A DNA stretch of 64,000 nt from an uncultured Pseudodesulfovibrio sp. (GTDB lineage Bacteria; Desulfobacterota; Desulfovibrionia; Desulfovibrionales; Desulfovibrionaceae). Of the stretch, positions 27,010 to 35,694 are shown piece by piece. The stretch spans positions 72,001-136,000 of the forward strand of contig NZ_OY760055.1 in the NCBI RefSeq assembly GCF_963662885.1, written 5' to 3'. Under the pieces are notes generated by a model that searched no databases, was not told where the DNA came from, and saw nothing but the letters and a program-made list of their open reading frames with translations. How positions within the stretch are numbered: the first letter of the stretch is position 1; every line of letters begins with the position of its first letter. Both the position numbers and the translations under genes were made by a program.

Positions 27010-28311
27010 CTACATGAGGCTCGGCAGGAACGTCACCAACTGGGGAACCATCAACAGCAGCCCGACGCAAATGACATAGGCGGCCACGAAGTACGCAACC
27101 CCCTTGAACGCGTCGGTCATGGAGACGTCGTGGGCCATGGAGGCGACGATGAACAGGTTGACGCCCACGGGCGGGGTGATGGCTCCCAGCGTGGTGACAA
27201 CGGTGATGAGCACGCCGAACCAGATGGGATCGTAGCCCATGGCCGTGACCACCGGGAAGAAGATGGGGATGGTCACCAGCAGCAGGGCGAGCGCGTCCAT
27301 GACCATGCCGCCGACCACGTAGATCAGGCAGATGACCATGATGATGACCACCGGCGGGATGGGCAGTCCGGCCACCCAGCCTGCGGCCTCGAAGGGCAGC
27401 CGGGTGATGGCCAGGAAACGGCCGAAGATGACCGCGCCGAGCATGATGACCATGATCATGGAGGAGATCTTGAGGGTGTCGTTCAGTGCCAGACGGAATT
27501 TTTCCAGGCTCATCTTGCCCGAGACCGTGGCGATGATCAGGGCCAGAGCCGCGCCCGCGGCACCCGCCTCGGTGGGGGTGAAGAAGCCCATGAACAGGCC
27601 GCCCATGACCAGGAAGAACAGGGTGACCATCTCGATGGAGCCGGGCAGGGAACGCAGCTTTTCGCTGAAGGTGGTCTTGGGACCGGCCGGGCCCCAGTCG
27701 GGGTGGCGCTGGCAAAGATACCAGATGGTGCCCAGGAACAGGGCGGTCAGCAGCACGCCGGGGACCATGCCACCCACGAACAGTTGGGCGATGGACTGGC
27801 TGGTCTGCAACCCGATGATGATCAGGACCACTGAGGGCGGGATGACCACGCCCAGTGTCGCGCCGGCGGCCACCGAGCCCGTGGACAGGATCGGGTTGTA
27901 CTTGAACTTGCGCATCTCGGGCAGGGCCACGGTGGACATGGTCGCGGCCGTGGCCGAGTTGGACCCGCAGATGGCCGCGAACCCGGCGCAGGCCAGGACC
28001 GTGGTCATGGCGATGCCGCCTCGTATCTGGCCCATCCAGGCGTAGGCCGACTTGTACAGCCGTTCGTTCACGCCAGAATAGAAGCAGATCTGCCCCATGA
28101 AGATGAACAGGGGGATGACGGTCAGCCCGTAGTTGGAAAAGACGTTCCACAGCTCGGTTCCGAGCATGCCGGTGGCCGCGTTCCAGTTGAGCACGTAGGC
28201 GAAGCCGCCGAATCCGATGATGCCCATGGCAAAGGCCACGGGGATGCGGAACAGGAAAATGGAGACCAGGAGCAGGAGGGTGCCGAGAATACCGGCGGTG
28301 ATCGGATCCAT
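27010..28311 (-). CDS. dctM: TRAP transporter large permease DctM
   Basis: The ion-coupled transporter subunit of a tripartite carboxylate uptake system. From ATG 28311 (MDPITAGILGTLLLLVSIFL) it has 433 residues and about 12 hydrophobic segments. Family blocks are MGQICFYSGVNERLYKSAYA, CGSNSATAATMSTVALPEMR, GVVIPPSVVLIIIGLQTSQS and TPTEAGAAGAALALIIATVS. AGGAGAAGG precedes the start. Its ATG overlaps the dctQ stop (TAATG), so the two are translationally coupled. Confidence 0.95.
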   Translation of the reverse strand: MDPITAGILGTLLLLVSIFLFRIPVAFAMGIIGFGGFAYVLNWNAATGMLGTELWNVFSNYGLTVIPLFIFMGQICFYSGVNERLYKSAYAWMGQIRGGIAMTTVLACAGFAAICGSNSATAATMSTVALPEMRKFKYNPILSTGSVAAGATLGVVIPPSVVLIIIGLQTSQSIAQLFVGGMVPGVLLTALFLGTIWYLCQRHPDWGPAGPKTTFSEKLRSLPGSIEMVTLFFLVMGGLFMGFFTPTEAGAAGAALALIIATVSGKMSLEKFRLALNDTLKISSMIMVIMLGAVIFGRFLAITRLPFEAAGWVAGLPIPPVVIIMVICLIYVVGGMVMDALALLLVTIPIFFPVVTAMGYDPIWFGVLITVVTTLGAITPPVGVNLFIVASMAHDVSMTDAFKGVAYFVAAYVICVGLLLMVPQLVTFLPSLM

Positions 28312-28799
28312 TATGCCACCTTCTCCTGGGTCAGAGCCTTGAGCGTGTCCACCGCCAGGACAAAGGCCAGGGCCAGGCACCCGGCGGCCGAGGCGAACAC
28401 GAAGGGATGATAGACGATCTGCAGGGTCTCGGAGACCTCACCTGTCTGGACCAGAAAGGCCGCCCACTTCCATGTTTCGATGCCCGCCAGCAGGAAAAAG
28501 CCGCAGGACAACGCATTGGTTCCCGCGTCGGCCAACCTGCGGAACCAGGCGGGGAAACGCGCGAGCAGGATGCCCACCGCGATGTGTGCCTTGCGCCGCT
28601 GGGCAAACGCCAGGGAAAAGGCGGCCACGACCGCACCCAGAAAGCCCATGAGTTCGAAGGTACCCTGAATGGGCACCCAGACCGCGCGCAGTACCATGTT
28701 AGCGCAGGCCAGAAGCATCATGGAAACGAGAAATATGCCGGCCAGCACGGCAAGCGCCCGAGCGGTCAACTCGCTGGCCCGGTCAAGGAAATGCATCAT
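28311..28799 (-). CDS. dctQ: TRAP transporter small permease DctQ
   Basis: The small membrane subunit of the TRAP system: 162 residues and four predicted membrane segments (ALAVLAGIFLVSMMLLACAN, LMGFLGAVVAAFSLAFAQRR, ALSCGFFLLAGIETWKWAAF, FVFASAAGCLALAFVLAVDT). The RRKAHIAVGILL loop is typical of DctQ. The start is one of two adjacent ATGs (28799 or 28796). It is separated from dctP by a strong terminator-like hairpin and is fused to dctM by the stop-start overlap. Confidence 0.92.
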   Translation of the reverse strand: MMHFLDRASELTARALAVLAGIFLVSMMLLACANMVLRAVWVPIQGTFELMGFLGAVVAAFSLAFAQRRKAHIAVGILLARFPAWFRRLADAGTNALSCGFFLLAGIETWKWAAFLVQTGEVSETLQIVYHPFVFASAAGCLALAFVLAVDTLKALTQEKVA

Positions 28800-28817
28800 G
28801 AAAGGCCCCAAAAAAAA

Positions 28818-28841
28818 CGCCCCCGCGCGAACGCGGGGGCG
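28818..28841 (-). terminator. Internal terminator between dctP and dctQ
   Basis: CGCCCCCGCG/CGCGGGGGCG with a CGAA loop, followed by eight T on the transcribed strand, lies between the dctP stop (28855) and dctQ start. It should cut most transcripts after dctP, giving excess binding protein over permease. Confidence 0.85.
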
Positions 28842-28854
28842 GTGATGTGTGCGT

Positions 28855-29862
28855 TTACAGGGATTCGTATTTGGCCTGGTATTCGAGCAGGTCCTTGAAC
28901 ACGGCGTCGGCGTCGATGCCGGCCTTGGCGCATTCGGCCTTCCAGTCGTCGACCAGGGGCTGGCCCAGGGTCTTCAACTCGGCGTGTTCGGCCGGGGTCA
29001 GCTTGTGGACCTCGACCTGATACTTCTCTTTCGACCAGTTCAGGGAATCGTTGATGTGGGTGTCCAGGTACTGGCCGGTCCACTGGGCCTGTTCACGACC
29101 GAGGTCGTTGAGGACGTCCTTCACGTCGCCGGGCAGGGATTCCCACTTGGCCTTGTTCATGATCACGGCAAAGGGGTATACCGGCAGGTTGGTGATGGTT
29201 TCGTGGCGACAGATGTCGGCGAAGTTGAAGTCCTTGAGCACGTCAAAGGAGGAGACCAGCCCCTTGACCACGCCCTTCTGCAGGGCTTCCGGGGTCTCAG
29301 ACATGGGCATGCCCACGCCCTGGGCGCCCAGGCCGCTGAGCACGCGCAGGATGGTGCCCGAGGCACGCAGCTCCATGCCCTTGAGGTCGGCCAGGGTCTT
29401 GACCGGCTCCTTGCTCATGATCTGGGAGGGGGCCGAGGTGAACATGGTCAGGACCTTCACGTCCTTGAACTCCTCGGGCTGGTATTTGGTGAACAGATCC
29501 CACATGGTCATGCTGGCCGCTTCCGTGGAGGTGAAGGCCACGGGCAGGTTGACCGCGGACATCAGCGGGAACACGCCGGGATAGTACGCAATGGAGATGC
29601 AGCCGATATCGGCCTGTCCGGTCTGGACGCCGCGCAGCATGTTCTTGGCCCCGAGCAGGGTGGAGCCGGGGAAGGTCTGGACTGTCAGCTCACCGCCGGT
29701 ACGCTTTTCCACCTCGGCCTTCCATCGCTCCATCTGGACGCAGGGGAAGGTCTTGGCGGGCGGGAAGTTGGCATAGGTCACCATGGTCCCGGCCAGGGCC
29801 GAAGCCGCCATGAGGCAGATCAGGGCCAGGCTCAGGGCCAGCGCGGTCATCGTTTTTCGCAT
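28855..29862 (-). CDS. dctP: TRAP transporter substrate-binding protein DctP
   Basis: The periplasmic receptor of the DctPQM system. The 335-residue protein from ATG 29862 has AAGGAGAGAG upstream and a signal peptide (KTMTALALSLALICLMAASA, cleaved ALAGT). Family marks are FPCVQMERWKAEVEKRTGGE, PGSTLLGAKNMLRGVQTGQA, MELRASGTILRVLSGLGAQG and PMSETPEALQKGVVKG, the last close to the carboxylate-binding Arg region. Its substrate is an organic acid by family; which one is not readable. Confidence 0.94.
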   Translation of the reverse strand: MRKTMTALALSLALICLMAASALAGTMVTYANFPPAKTFPCVQMERWKAEVEKRTGGELTVQTFPGSTLLGAKNMLRGVQTGQADIGCISIAYYPGVFPLMSAVNLPVAFTSTEAASMTMWDLFTKYQPEEFKDVKVLTMFTSAPSQIMSKEPVKTLADLKGMELRASGTILRVLSGLGAQGVGMPMSETPEALQKGVVKGLVSSFDVLKDFNFADICRHETITNLPVYPFAVIMNKAKWESLPGDVKDVLNDLGREQAQWTGQYLDTHINDSLNWSKEKYQVEVHKLTPAEHAELKTLGQPLVDDWKAECAKAGIDADAVFKDLLEYQAKYESL

Positions 29863-29913
29863 CACTCTCTCCTTGAAATGCGTATGGTTGGGAACGGCCG
29901 GTCGACCGTCCCC

Positions 29914-31569
29914 CTATTGGGCGTTCAGTGTGTAGGCCAGGATCAAGGTCTTGCGGTTGCCGTAGCCGTAACCTGCAAAGGTGTTGACCAGGACGCACAA
30001 CTGCTGGTTGCCGTCGTTGTTCAGGTCGGCCAGGGCCACGTCCGCGACCTGGCCCTTGATGCGCCGGGTCTTCCACGCCAGGTTCAGGCCCACCTGGTCA
30101 TAGACCAGCGAGTGGATCTCACCCTGGGTGTAGTATTTGTAGTTCTGGAAGACTTCCGCAGTGGCCGACAGGTCGCGGTTGACCAGCAGCTCGAAGCGTT
30201 TGTTGGAGGTCAACGCAGCGGTCAGGCCCCGGATGGGGATATTGTAGGTGACGCCATGTTCCTCGGTGGGACCGCCACCCATGCCTGCCATCTTGTCCGC
30301 AGCCTCGATGACCACGCCGGAGCTGTTGTAGCTCTCGTCGCTCTCGTAGAGGCGCTCGAAGGACTGGCTGTAGACGACCAGCTTGTGCTTGTTGGTGATG
30401 ACCACGCACTTGTAGCCCAGGCCGTCGGGGATGTAGGTCATGTTGTATACGGTGCCGAAAGGCGGTGCCGGAATGGCCTGGCCGATCTCGACGTCATTGC
30501 CCTTGAGGTATGCTTCGTTGATATGCCTGTCGAACAGGTCGCGCTGACCTTTTTTCTGGGCCACGAGAACAGGCGCATACGCCGGCGGAAGCCGCAGCAC
30601 GCCGAGGAAGCGGTCCACACTTTGGACCAGATATTTGAATTTGCCGCCCTCGAACGAGAGGATGCAGGATTGCGGTTTTCCGCGCGGGGCACGGATGCCG
30701 CCCTGACTCTCGAACCGGTAGGCGCCGACAATGAATTCGGGCATGCCGTCACGGTTCAGGTCCGCGACCTCGAGACGAACGCTCATGACGTTGGCGGGCA
30801 GATCGAAGGTGGTCAGGTGCTCAAGCTTGTTATCCTTCAAGCGGTAGGCCGAGATGGCCGATTCCTGAAGAATGAAGACTTCGTTGCGGCCGTCGCCGTC
30901 GCCGTCGGCCACATACATGCCAAAGGAATAGAAGGGCAGGGTCTGGCTTCTCCAGCGTCCGGAGGTCTCGGTGCCGCCTTCATAGCGGAATTGCGGATTG
31001 AGGGCCGTGGGCTGGAACGCCTGGCCGTCGCCGGTAATGAACGGGCTGTCCGAGGGGGCTGTGGTCTGCATCGTGTTCTTGGCGACCTTTTTCTCCTCAA
31101 CCGTGCCGTAGCCCGGGCGGTTGAACACGTCGCCCTGGAGGAGTTTGGCCTGGGAATCGAGCCAGCCGGTCATCTCGTCGATGCCGACCTCGCCCTTTTT
31201 CTGCCAGGAATTGCCGTCGGCCGAGACCGCGTCGATGCGCATGTGGGCCTTGCTGCCGAGGATGGCGATCTCGCCATACATGATGTAATCCACATTCAGG
31301 CTGCGCAGGGCGCTCAGGGCCGCGCCCTTGTCCTTGGGGGTGCCCACGGATTGCAGGCTTTTGGTGGTGGGCTCGGCGTGGCCGAGCCATTCCAGGTCGT
31401 TCTCCAGGCTGGCCTGGACGGCCTTGGAAAAGTATTCGTATTTCTGAGGCCCGTTGTAAACAAACGGGAGGACCGCATAGGTCTTGGCCCCCTGGGCCAT
31501 GGCCGGTACGGCCAGGAGCAGGGTCGCCGCAAGGGCGATCAAGACGTTGATGACTGGTCTTCTTGCCAT
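29914..31569 (-). CDS. Exported FG-GAP/VCBS-repeat protein
   Basis: A 551-residue exported protein (signal VLIALAATLLLAVPAMAQGA). The N-terminal 120 residues look like a CsgG/TolB-type domain (KTYAVLPFVYNGPQKYEYFS, LNVDYIMYGEIAILGSKAHM). FG-GAP beta-propeller blades with calcium loops follow: YVADGDGDGRNEVFILQE, VADLNRDGMPEFIVGAY, VALADLNNDGNQQLCVLV. GGAGGAATAC precedes the ATG. It is upstream of and parallel to dctP with a 51-bp gap, so it could be cotranscribed with the TRAP genes. Function is unknown. Confidence 0.75.
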   Translation of the reverse strand: MARRPVINVLIALAATLLLAVPAMAQGAKTYAVLPFVYNGPQKYEYFSKAVQASLENDLEWLGHAEPTTKSLQSVGTPKDKGAALSALRSLNVDYIMYGEIAILGSKAHMRIDAVSADGNSWQKKGEVGIDEMTGWLDSQAKLLQGDVFNRPGYGTVEEKKVAKNTMQTTAPSDSPFITGDGQAFQPTALNPQFRYEGGTETSGRWRSQTLPFYSFGMYVADGDGDGRNEVFILQESAISAYRLKDNKLEHLTTFDLPANVMSVRLEVADLNRDGMPEFIVGAYRFESQGGIRAPRGKPQSCILSFEGGKFKYLVQSVDRFLGVLRLPPAYAPVLVAQKKGQRDLFDRHINEAYLKGNDVEIGQAIPAPPFGTVYNMTYIPDGLGYKCVVITNKHKLVVYSQSFERLYESDESYNSSGVVIEAADKMAGMGGGPTEEHGVTYNIPIRGLTAALTSNKRFELLVNRDLSATAEVFQNYKYYTQGEIHSLVYDQVGLNLAWKTRRIKGQVADVALADLNNDGNQQLCVLVNTFAGYGYGNRKTLILAYTLNAQ

Positions 31570-31778
31570 GTATTCCTCCGGAAGGTAGGTGATAACCTGC
31601 TATTGTGACATGTGTGGACGTGCGGTTGCGCACGGGAGCCCCTTGTACCAGTTTCCGGGCAGGATGCAAAGGGCCAAGACAGTTGATACGGCGGGGGATT
31701 GCCGCTATTGCTGCCGTCGGCGAACGGGCCGGACGGCAAGGTGACGGTCCGGTGTCCGGGCCGTTCTTTGGAGAGTAC

Positions 31779-33062
31779 ATGACCCGATTCGGACGCACGT
31801 TCAGGCTGGTTTGCGACGCACCGGCCACGCCCGTGGTGGAAGCGTTGCTTCGCGCGCAGGGGTTCGATTTCGAACCCGAGCCGTTCTACAGCTTTGCCCG
31901 CAGGATTATCCATGAGCCTTTTCCTCTTGGTGAAAGTCTGGCCGCCCGGTTCGGCCTGATCTACATCCAGGACCGTTCTTCCATGCTGCCGCCGCTGGCC
32001 TTGAACCCGCCTGCCGGGGCCGATGTCCTGGATATGTGTTCCGCGCCGGGCAGCAAGACGAGTTTGCTTTCACGCATGGTAGGGCCGCAAGGTTTCGTGT
32101 TCGCGTCCGAGCCCTCGGCAGACCGGCTTGGGACCCTGCGTGCCAATCTGCGGCGCACCGGTTCGGTCAACGCGGCCACGGCCAAGGCCATGGCTCAGGA
32201 TCTCCCCTTTGCCGACGGCGTGTGGGGCCATATCCAACTGGACCCCCCATGCAGCGGTTGGGGCACGGTAGACAAGAATCCCAAGGTGATGGAAGTCTGG
32301 TCAGGATCGAAGACCGCGCCCCTGGTCTCCCTGCAAAAGACGCTCCTGGAAAAGGCTGCGTCCATGCTCCGTCCCGGCGGCACGGTCCTGTACTCCACCT
32401 GCACTACCAATATCGAAGAGAACGAGGCGCAGGTTACATGGGTTATGGAGACACTCGACCTAGAGCTTGCGCCGCTTGCCGAGCCTGAGGGGTTTGTTTT
32501 CGAGGCCCCGCACATGCCGGGCATGGACGGCGTCCTGCGTGTGGCGGAAGACTCGGACGGACAGGGGTTCTTCCTCGCAAAATTCATCAAGCGCGGCGAA
32601 GAGAGTGCAACGGATGAACCGTGTGCGCAAAAAAAGGAGCTGCCCGGCAATCGGCTGAACCTGGCCAAAATGGTCGGCGGCGACCAGATAGATTTGACTC
32701 GCCTTCCTCCGGGCGAGGTCTACGATTTTGGCGGCAAGGCCTTCTTTCTCCATCAAAGGGCTCTGGATCTGGTCCCCGACGGGCTGCGCTGGCAGGGGTT
32801 TCCCCTGGGCAAGGTGGCGGGCAAGGGTGACCGGGCCAAGTTCACCCCCGCGCCTCTGGCCCGGGTGCTGCTCCCGGAAGACCTGTCCCGGGCCTCCTGC
32901 GACGTGCTCGACGCGGAAGATACGGAAATCCTGGAGCGGCTGTTCACCGGCCAAAGCGTGGGCTACAAGCAGGGCAAGGGCAGCGTCGGGCTGTATTTCA
33001 GAGGGCTGCCTGTCGGCTGGATGGCCCGCAAGGGTGGGCGGTTGCTGTGGTCGGCAAAATAG
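31779..33062 (+). CDS. rsmF: RsmF/RsmB-family 16S rRNA m5C methyltransferase
   Basis: An S-adenosylmethionine-dependent methyltransferase of the NOL1/NOP2/Sun family that makes 5-methylcytosine in rRNA. It has 427 residues from ATG 31779 (GGAGAG upstream). Motif I is LDMCSAPGSKTSLLSRMV, motif IV is QLDPPCSGWGTVDKNP, and motif VI has the catalytic Cys in VLYSTCTTNIEENEAQV. A C-terminal RNA-binding region (about 290-427) lies after a low-similarity linker. The layout resembles RsmF more than RsmB, which would have an N-terminal NusB-like domain. Confidence 0.88.
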   Translation: MTRFGRTFRLVCDAPATPVVEALLRAQGFDFEPEPFYSFARRIIHEPFPLGESLAARFGLIYIQDRSSMLPPLALNPPAGADVLDMCSAPGSKTSLLSRMVGPQGFVFASEPSADRLGTLRANLRRTGSVNAATAKAMAQDLPFADGVWGHIQLDPPCSGWGTVDKNPKVMEVWSGSKTAPLVSLQKTLLEKAASMLRPGGTVLYSTCTTNIEENEAQVTWVMETLDLELAPLAEPEGFVFEAPHMPGMDGVLRVAEDSDGQGFFLAKFIKRGEESATDEPCAQKKELPGNRLNLAKMVGGDQIDLTRLPPGEVYDFGGKAFFLHQRALDLVPDGLRWQGFPLGKVAGKGDRAKFTPAPLARVLLPEDLSRASCDVLDAEDTEILERLFTGQSVGYKQGKGSVGLYFRGLPVGWMARKGGRLLWSAK

Positions 33063-33202
33063 ATCAATTATTTAAAACGATTGCCTGGAATGAGATTTTT
33101 ATAAAAAAGTGTTGATAAAAGCGGAGTAGATGGGCAATATGCCCTCGCCGCTGAACGCGAAAGAGGGTTCCAACAAGCGTGCGTCGCAGTTGCCGAAAGT
33201 GG

Positions 33203-33231
33203 TTGACAAGCGACCCTCGCCAAGCTAAAGA
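33203..33231 (+). promoter_or_regulatory. Promoter of the tRNA-Val/tRNA-Asp operon
   Basis: TTGACA, a 17-base spacer and TAAAGA, ending 12 bp before tRNA-Val. A matching promoter stands before the second, degraded copy at 35440. Confidence 0.7.
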
Positions 33232-33243
33232 CTCTCTTCCTGC

Positions 33244-33319
33244 GGGCGCGTAGCTCAGCTGGGAGAGCATCGGCCTTACAAGCCGAGGGTCACAGGTTCG
33301 AGCCCTGTCGCGCCCACCA
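33244..33319 (+). tRNA. tRNA-Val (anticodon TAC)
   Basis: A 76-base cloverleaf: acceptor GGGCGCG pairs with CGCGCCC, D-loop TAGCTCAGCTGGGAGAGC, anticodon stem TCGGC/GCCGA around CTTACAA, T-arm ACAGGTTCGAGCCCTGT, and an encoded ACCA end. It is followed 46 bp later by tRNA-Asp. Confidence 0.97.
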
Positions 33320-33365
33320 TCTTTGAAATAGAGGGTACGCTTAACACCCTTTATCATAACAGTGC

Positions 33366-33442
<77 letters not shown>

Positions 33443-33450
33443 CTAAAGAT

Positions 33451-33484
33451 CAAGCCCTTACAATTCGTTGTAAGGGCTTTTTCT
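33451..33484 (+). terminator. Terminator after tRNA-Asp copy 1
   Basis: AAGCCCTTACAA and TTGTAAGGGCTT form a hairpin with a TTCG loop and a T-run. The same sequence follows the att copy at 46732-46789, so that copy carries the chromosomal-type flank. Confidence 0.88.
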
Positions 33485-33505
33485 TTGTTGTGGGTTGTTG
33501 GTGGG

Positions 33506-35110
33506 TCAGGAGTCTTCGCTGTTGTGTTCGCACAGTTGGGCAACGGAGAAAACCGGCTCGCCGTCCACGTCGAAGAAATCGGTTGCTTCCGTCAGTTCAC
33601 TGGACTTGTTGGCGAGTTCCTGGGCCGTGCCTGATATCTCCTCGGCGGCGGAGGCGTTTTGGTGGATCACGTTGCCGAGTTCCATGATGGCCTGATTGAT
33701 TTGCCTGGCGCTTTCATCCTGGGTGGCACTGGCTGCGGCAATCTCCTCAATAAGCTCCGCCGTGCGCTGTATTTCCGGGATCATTTCGGAAAGCTGCTCC
33801 CCGGCATTATTGGCCACCTCCACACTCGCCTCGGATATCCGGATTATCTCCTGCGCCGCCAGGCCACTTTTTTCGGCTAATTTACGAACTTCGGAAGCCA
33901 CTACGGCGAATCCCTTGCCGTGCTCTCCGGCCCGAGCCGCCTCGATGGCCGCATTCAGGGCCAGGAGGTTCGTCTGGCGTGCTATCTCTTCGATAACCTG
34001 GATCTTGTCCGCTATTTCCTTGAGCACGCTGAGCCCTTCCACGAGACTCTTTCCGCTGTGCTCGGCGTGGGCGGCGTTTTTGGCCGCTATTTCCTTGGTC
34101 TTGGCCGAGTTGTCGGCGGTCTTGATGATGTGCTGCGTCATTGCCTCCATGCTGGCGGAAAGTTCCTCCACGCTGGAAGCCTGCCGCGCCGCGCCCGTAG
34201 CCACGTTGTCGGCCGCCGCGGCCAGCTCATGACTTCCTATCCTGACGTTGCCTGCAGCTCCGGTGACGGTTTTGATCACGCCGCCCAGGCTGGCTATCAT
34301 CGAATTGAGAGAATTGCCGACCTTGCCTATCTCGTCACCGGCAGTTTTCTTGATCCCACCCTTGAAACGTCCTTCGGACATGGCACTGGTCAGGGAAATG
34401 ATTTCCTGCAGGGGACGAAGCACGGATGAGCGCAGCACCCAGGTGACGATAAATGCCAGTATGGCCAGGACCGAAATGGTCCATACGGAAAAAGTGATCG
34501 CAGCATTCCGCGAATCCGCCTTTGAGGCTGCAAGTGAACTGATGATCTCGAAGGCGCCGTGTATTTCGCCTGTCTTCCAGCCTTCTTTCGTGCCCCCGGT
34601 CACATCTTTTGTGCCTGCGGGGTCTCCATGGCAGTACAGACATTCCTCGGTAAGGCGTATCGCCTTGAAGTAGCGGATATGATTGTCGTCGATGATGGTG
34701 ACTTCATCCTTGTTGGACGCCTTCATCTCGGCCAGTACCCGTGATTCCAACTTCGTTGGCGTGTTGGCGGGGTTGCGCGGCGACTCCTTGGGAACCCGAA
34801 AGTCGTAGCCGGCCTTTTCAGCGTTCATGTTCGCCATCCTGATGGCGGTGATAACGGGAACCGCGTTTATCACCTCGTCATCCGGGATCTGGTCGAATGG
34901 TCTGATAATGCCCGAGTCTATCTTGTTGCTCATTTCCTTGCGTGCGGCTTCGGCCATCAGGACGATAGCCTTGCTCTGTACGAGAAGCGTCTCCTGGCTT
35001 TTGTCGTGTATGGTTTTTACCTGCTGTACCCCGAGGACCAGGGCAATGATCACCGGGCCAGCGAGTGCTGGGATGATTGTCTTCAGTTTCACGCTGACGT
35101 TGTTGAGCAT
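33506..35110 (-). CDS. Chemoreceptor with Tll0287-like heme-motif sensor
   Basis: A 534-residue methyl-accepting chemotaxis protein. The start at 35110 (MLNNVSVKLKTIIPALAG) follows GGAAGG. TM1 lies at about 10-30. The periplasmic domain is DUF3365/Tll0287-like and carries a c-type heme motif CxxCH in TEECLYCHGDPAGTKD. TM2 lies at about 215-240, then a HAMP-like part (RPLQEIISLTSAMSEG). The signalling tip is EEIARQTNLLALNAAIEAAR, followed by GEHGKGFAVVASEVRKLAEK. Redox, O2 or NO sensing through heme is the likely role, by family. The gene sits between the two tRNA segments. Confidence 0.9.
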   Translation of the reverse strand: MLNNVSVKLKTIIPALAGPVIIALVLGVQQVKTIHDKSQETLLVQSKAIVLMAEAARKEMSNKIDSGIIRPFDQIPDDEVINAVPVITAIRMANMNAEKAGYDFRVPKESPRNPANTPTKLESRVLAEMKASNKDEVTIIDDNHIRYFKAIRLTEECLYCHGDPAGTKDVTGGTKEGWKTGEIHGAFEIISSLAASKADSRNAAITFSVWTISVLAILAFIVTWVLRSSVLRPLQEIISLTSAMSEGRFKGGIKKTAGDEIGKVGNSLNSMIASLGGVIKTVTGAAGNVRIGSHELAAAADNVATGAARQASSVEELSASMEAMTQHIIKTADNSAKTKEIAAKNAAHAEHSGKSLVEGLSVLKEIADKIQVIEEIARQTNLLALNAAIEAARAGEHGKGFAVVASEVRKLAEKSGLAAQEIIRISEASVEVANNAGEQLSEMIPEIQRTAELIEEIAAASATQDESARQINQAIMELGNVIHQNASAAEEISGTAQELANKSSELTEATDFFDVDGEPVFSVAQLCEHNSEDS

Positions 35111-35439
35111 AAGGACCTTCCGCATGGTTCTGGCTTCGGTTGATGGTGCGTAGACTTGTCTGCACCATAACATGGAAAGCCCCCTATGGAGTAGAGAGGC
35201 AGAATTCTTAATAACAGTCCTATGCACCTGTCTGTAATTACGGGATTCTTGAGTTGAATGGTCGCAAACAAAAAGTGTTCGGGCATGCGAAACGGTAGGC
35301 GGGGGAGGCGACATGCCAAGCTCCAGTGAGCGGGAAGAGACTCCTCGATTGCCTTAAATGAAGCCGGTCTGCCTGCCTGGTTGGGAAGGGGGCTTCGCCC
35401 CCCCCGTAGGCATAAAGCTCTGCAATCGGAAAGAAATGA

Positions 35440-35469
35440 ATTGACAACCCATCCAAGTCCTATTAGACA
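35440..35469 (+). promoter_or_regulatory. Promoter of the second tRNA segment
   Basis: TTGACA, an 18-base spacer, TAGACA, matching the position and form of the tRNA promoter at 33203. It should still drive tRNA-Asp copy 2 through the degraded tRNA-Val. Confidence 0.5.
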
Positions 35470-35481
35470 AGCTCTTCTTGC

Positions 35482-35554
35482 GGACGGAGAGTCCGCCAAG
35501 CCGCGCACCGGCCAAGGCCGGGGAGGGCAAAGGTTCAAGACCTGCCGCGCGATC
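35482..35554 (+). pseudogene. Decayed tRNA-Val remnant
   Basis: Aligns to tRNA-Val at 33244. GCACCGGCC..GGCCGGGGAGGGC corresponds to the anticodon arm with loop bases lost, and AAAGGTTCAAGACCTGC to the T-arm with broken pairs. CCGCGCGATCA corresponds to the acceptor 3' strand. The downstream ATCTTTGAAATAGAGGG spacer is identical to that after the intact tRNA-Val. It cannot fold into a working cloverleaf. Confidence 0.7.
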
Positions 35555-35601
35555 ATCTTTGAAATAGAGGGTACGCTTAACACCCTTTATCATAACAGTG
35601 C

Positions 35602-35690
<89 letters not shown>

Positions 35691-35694
35691 GACT

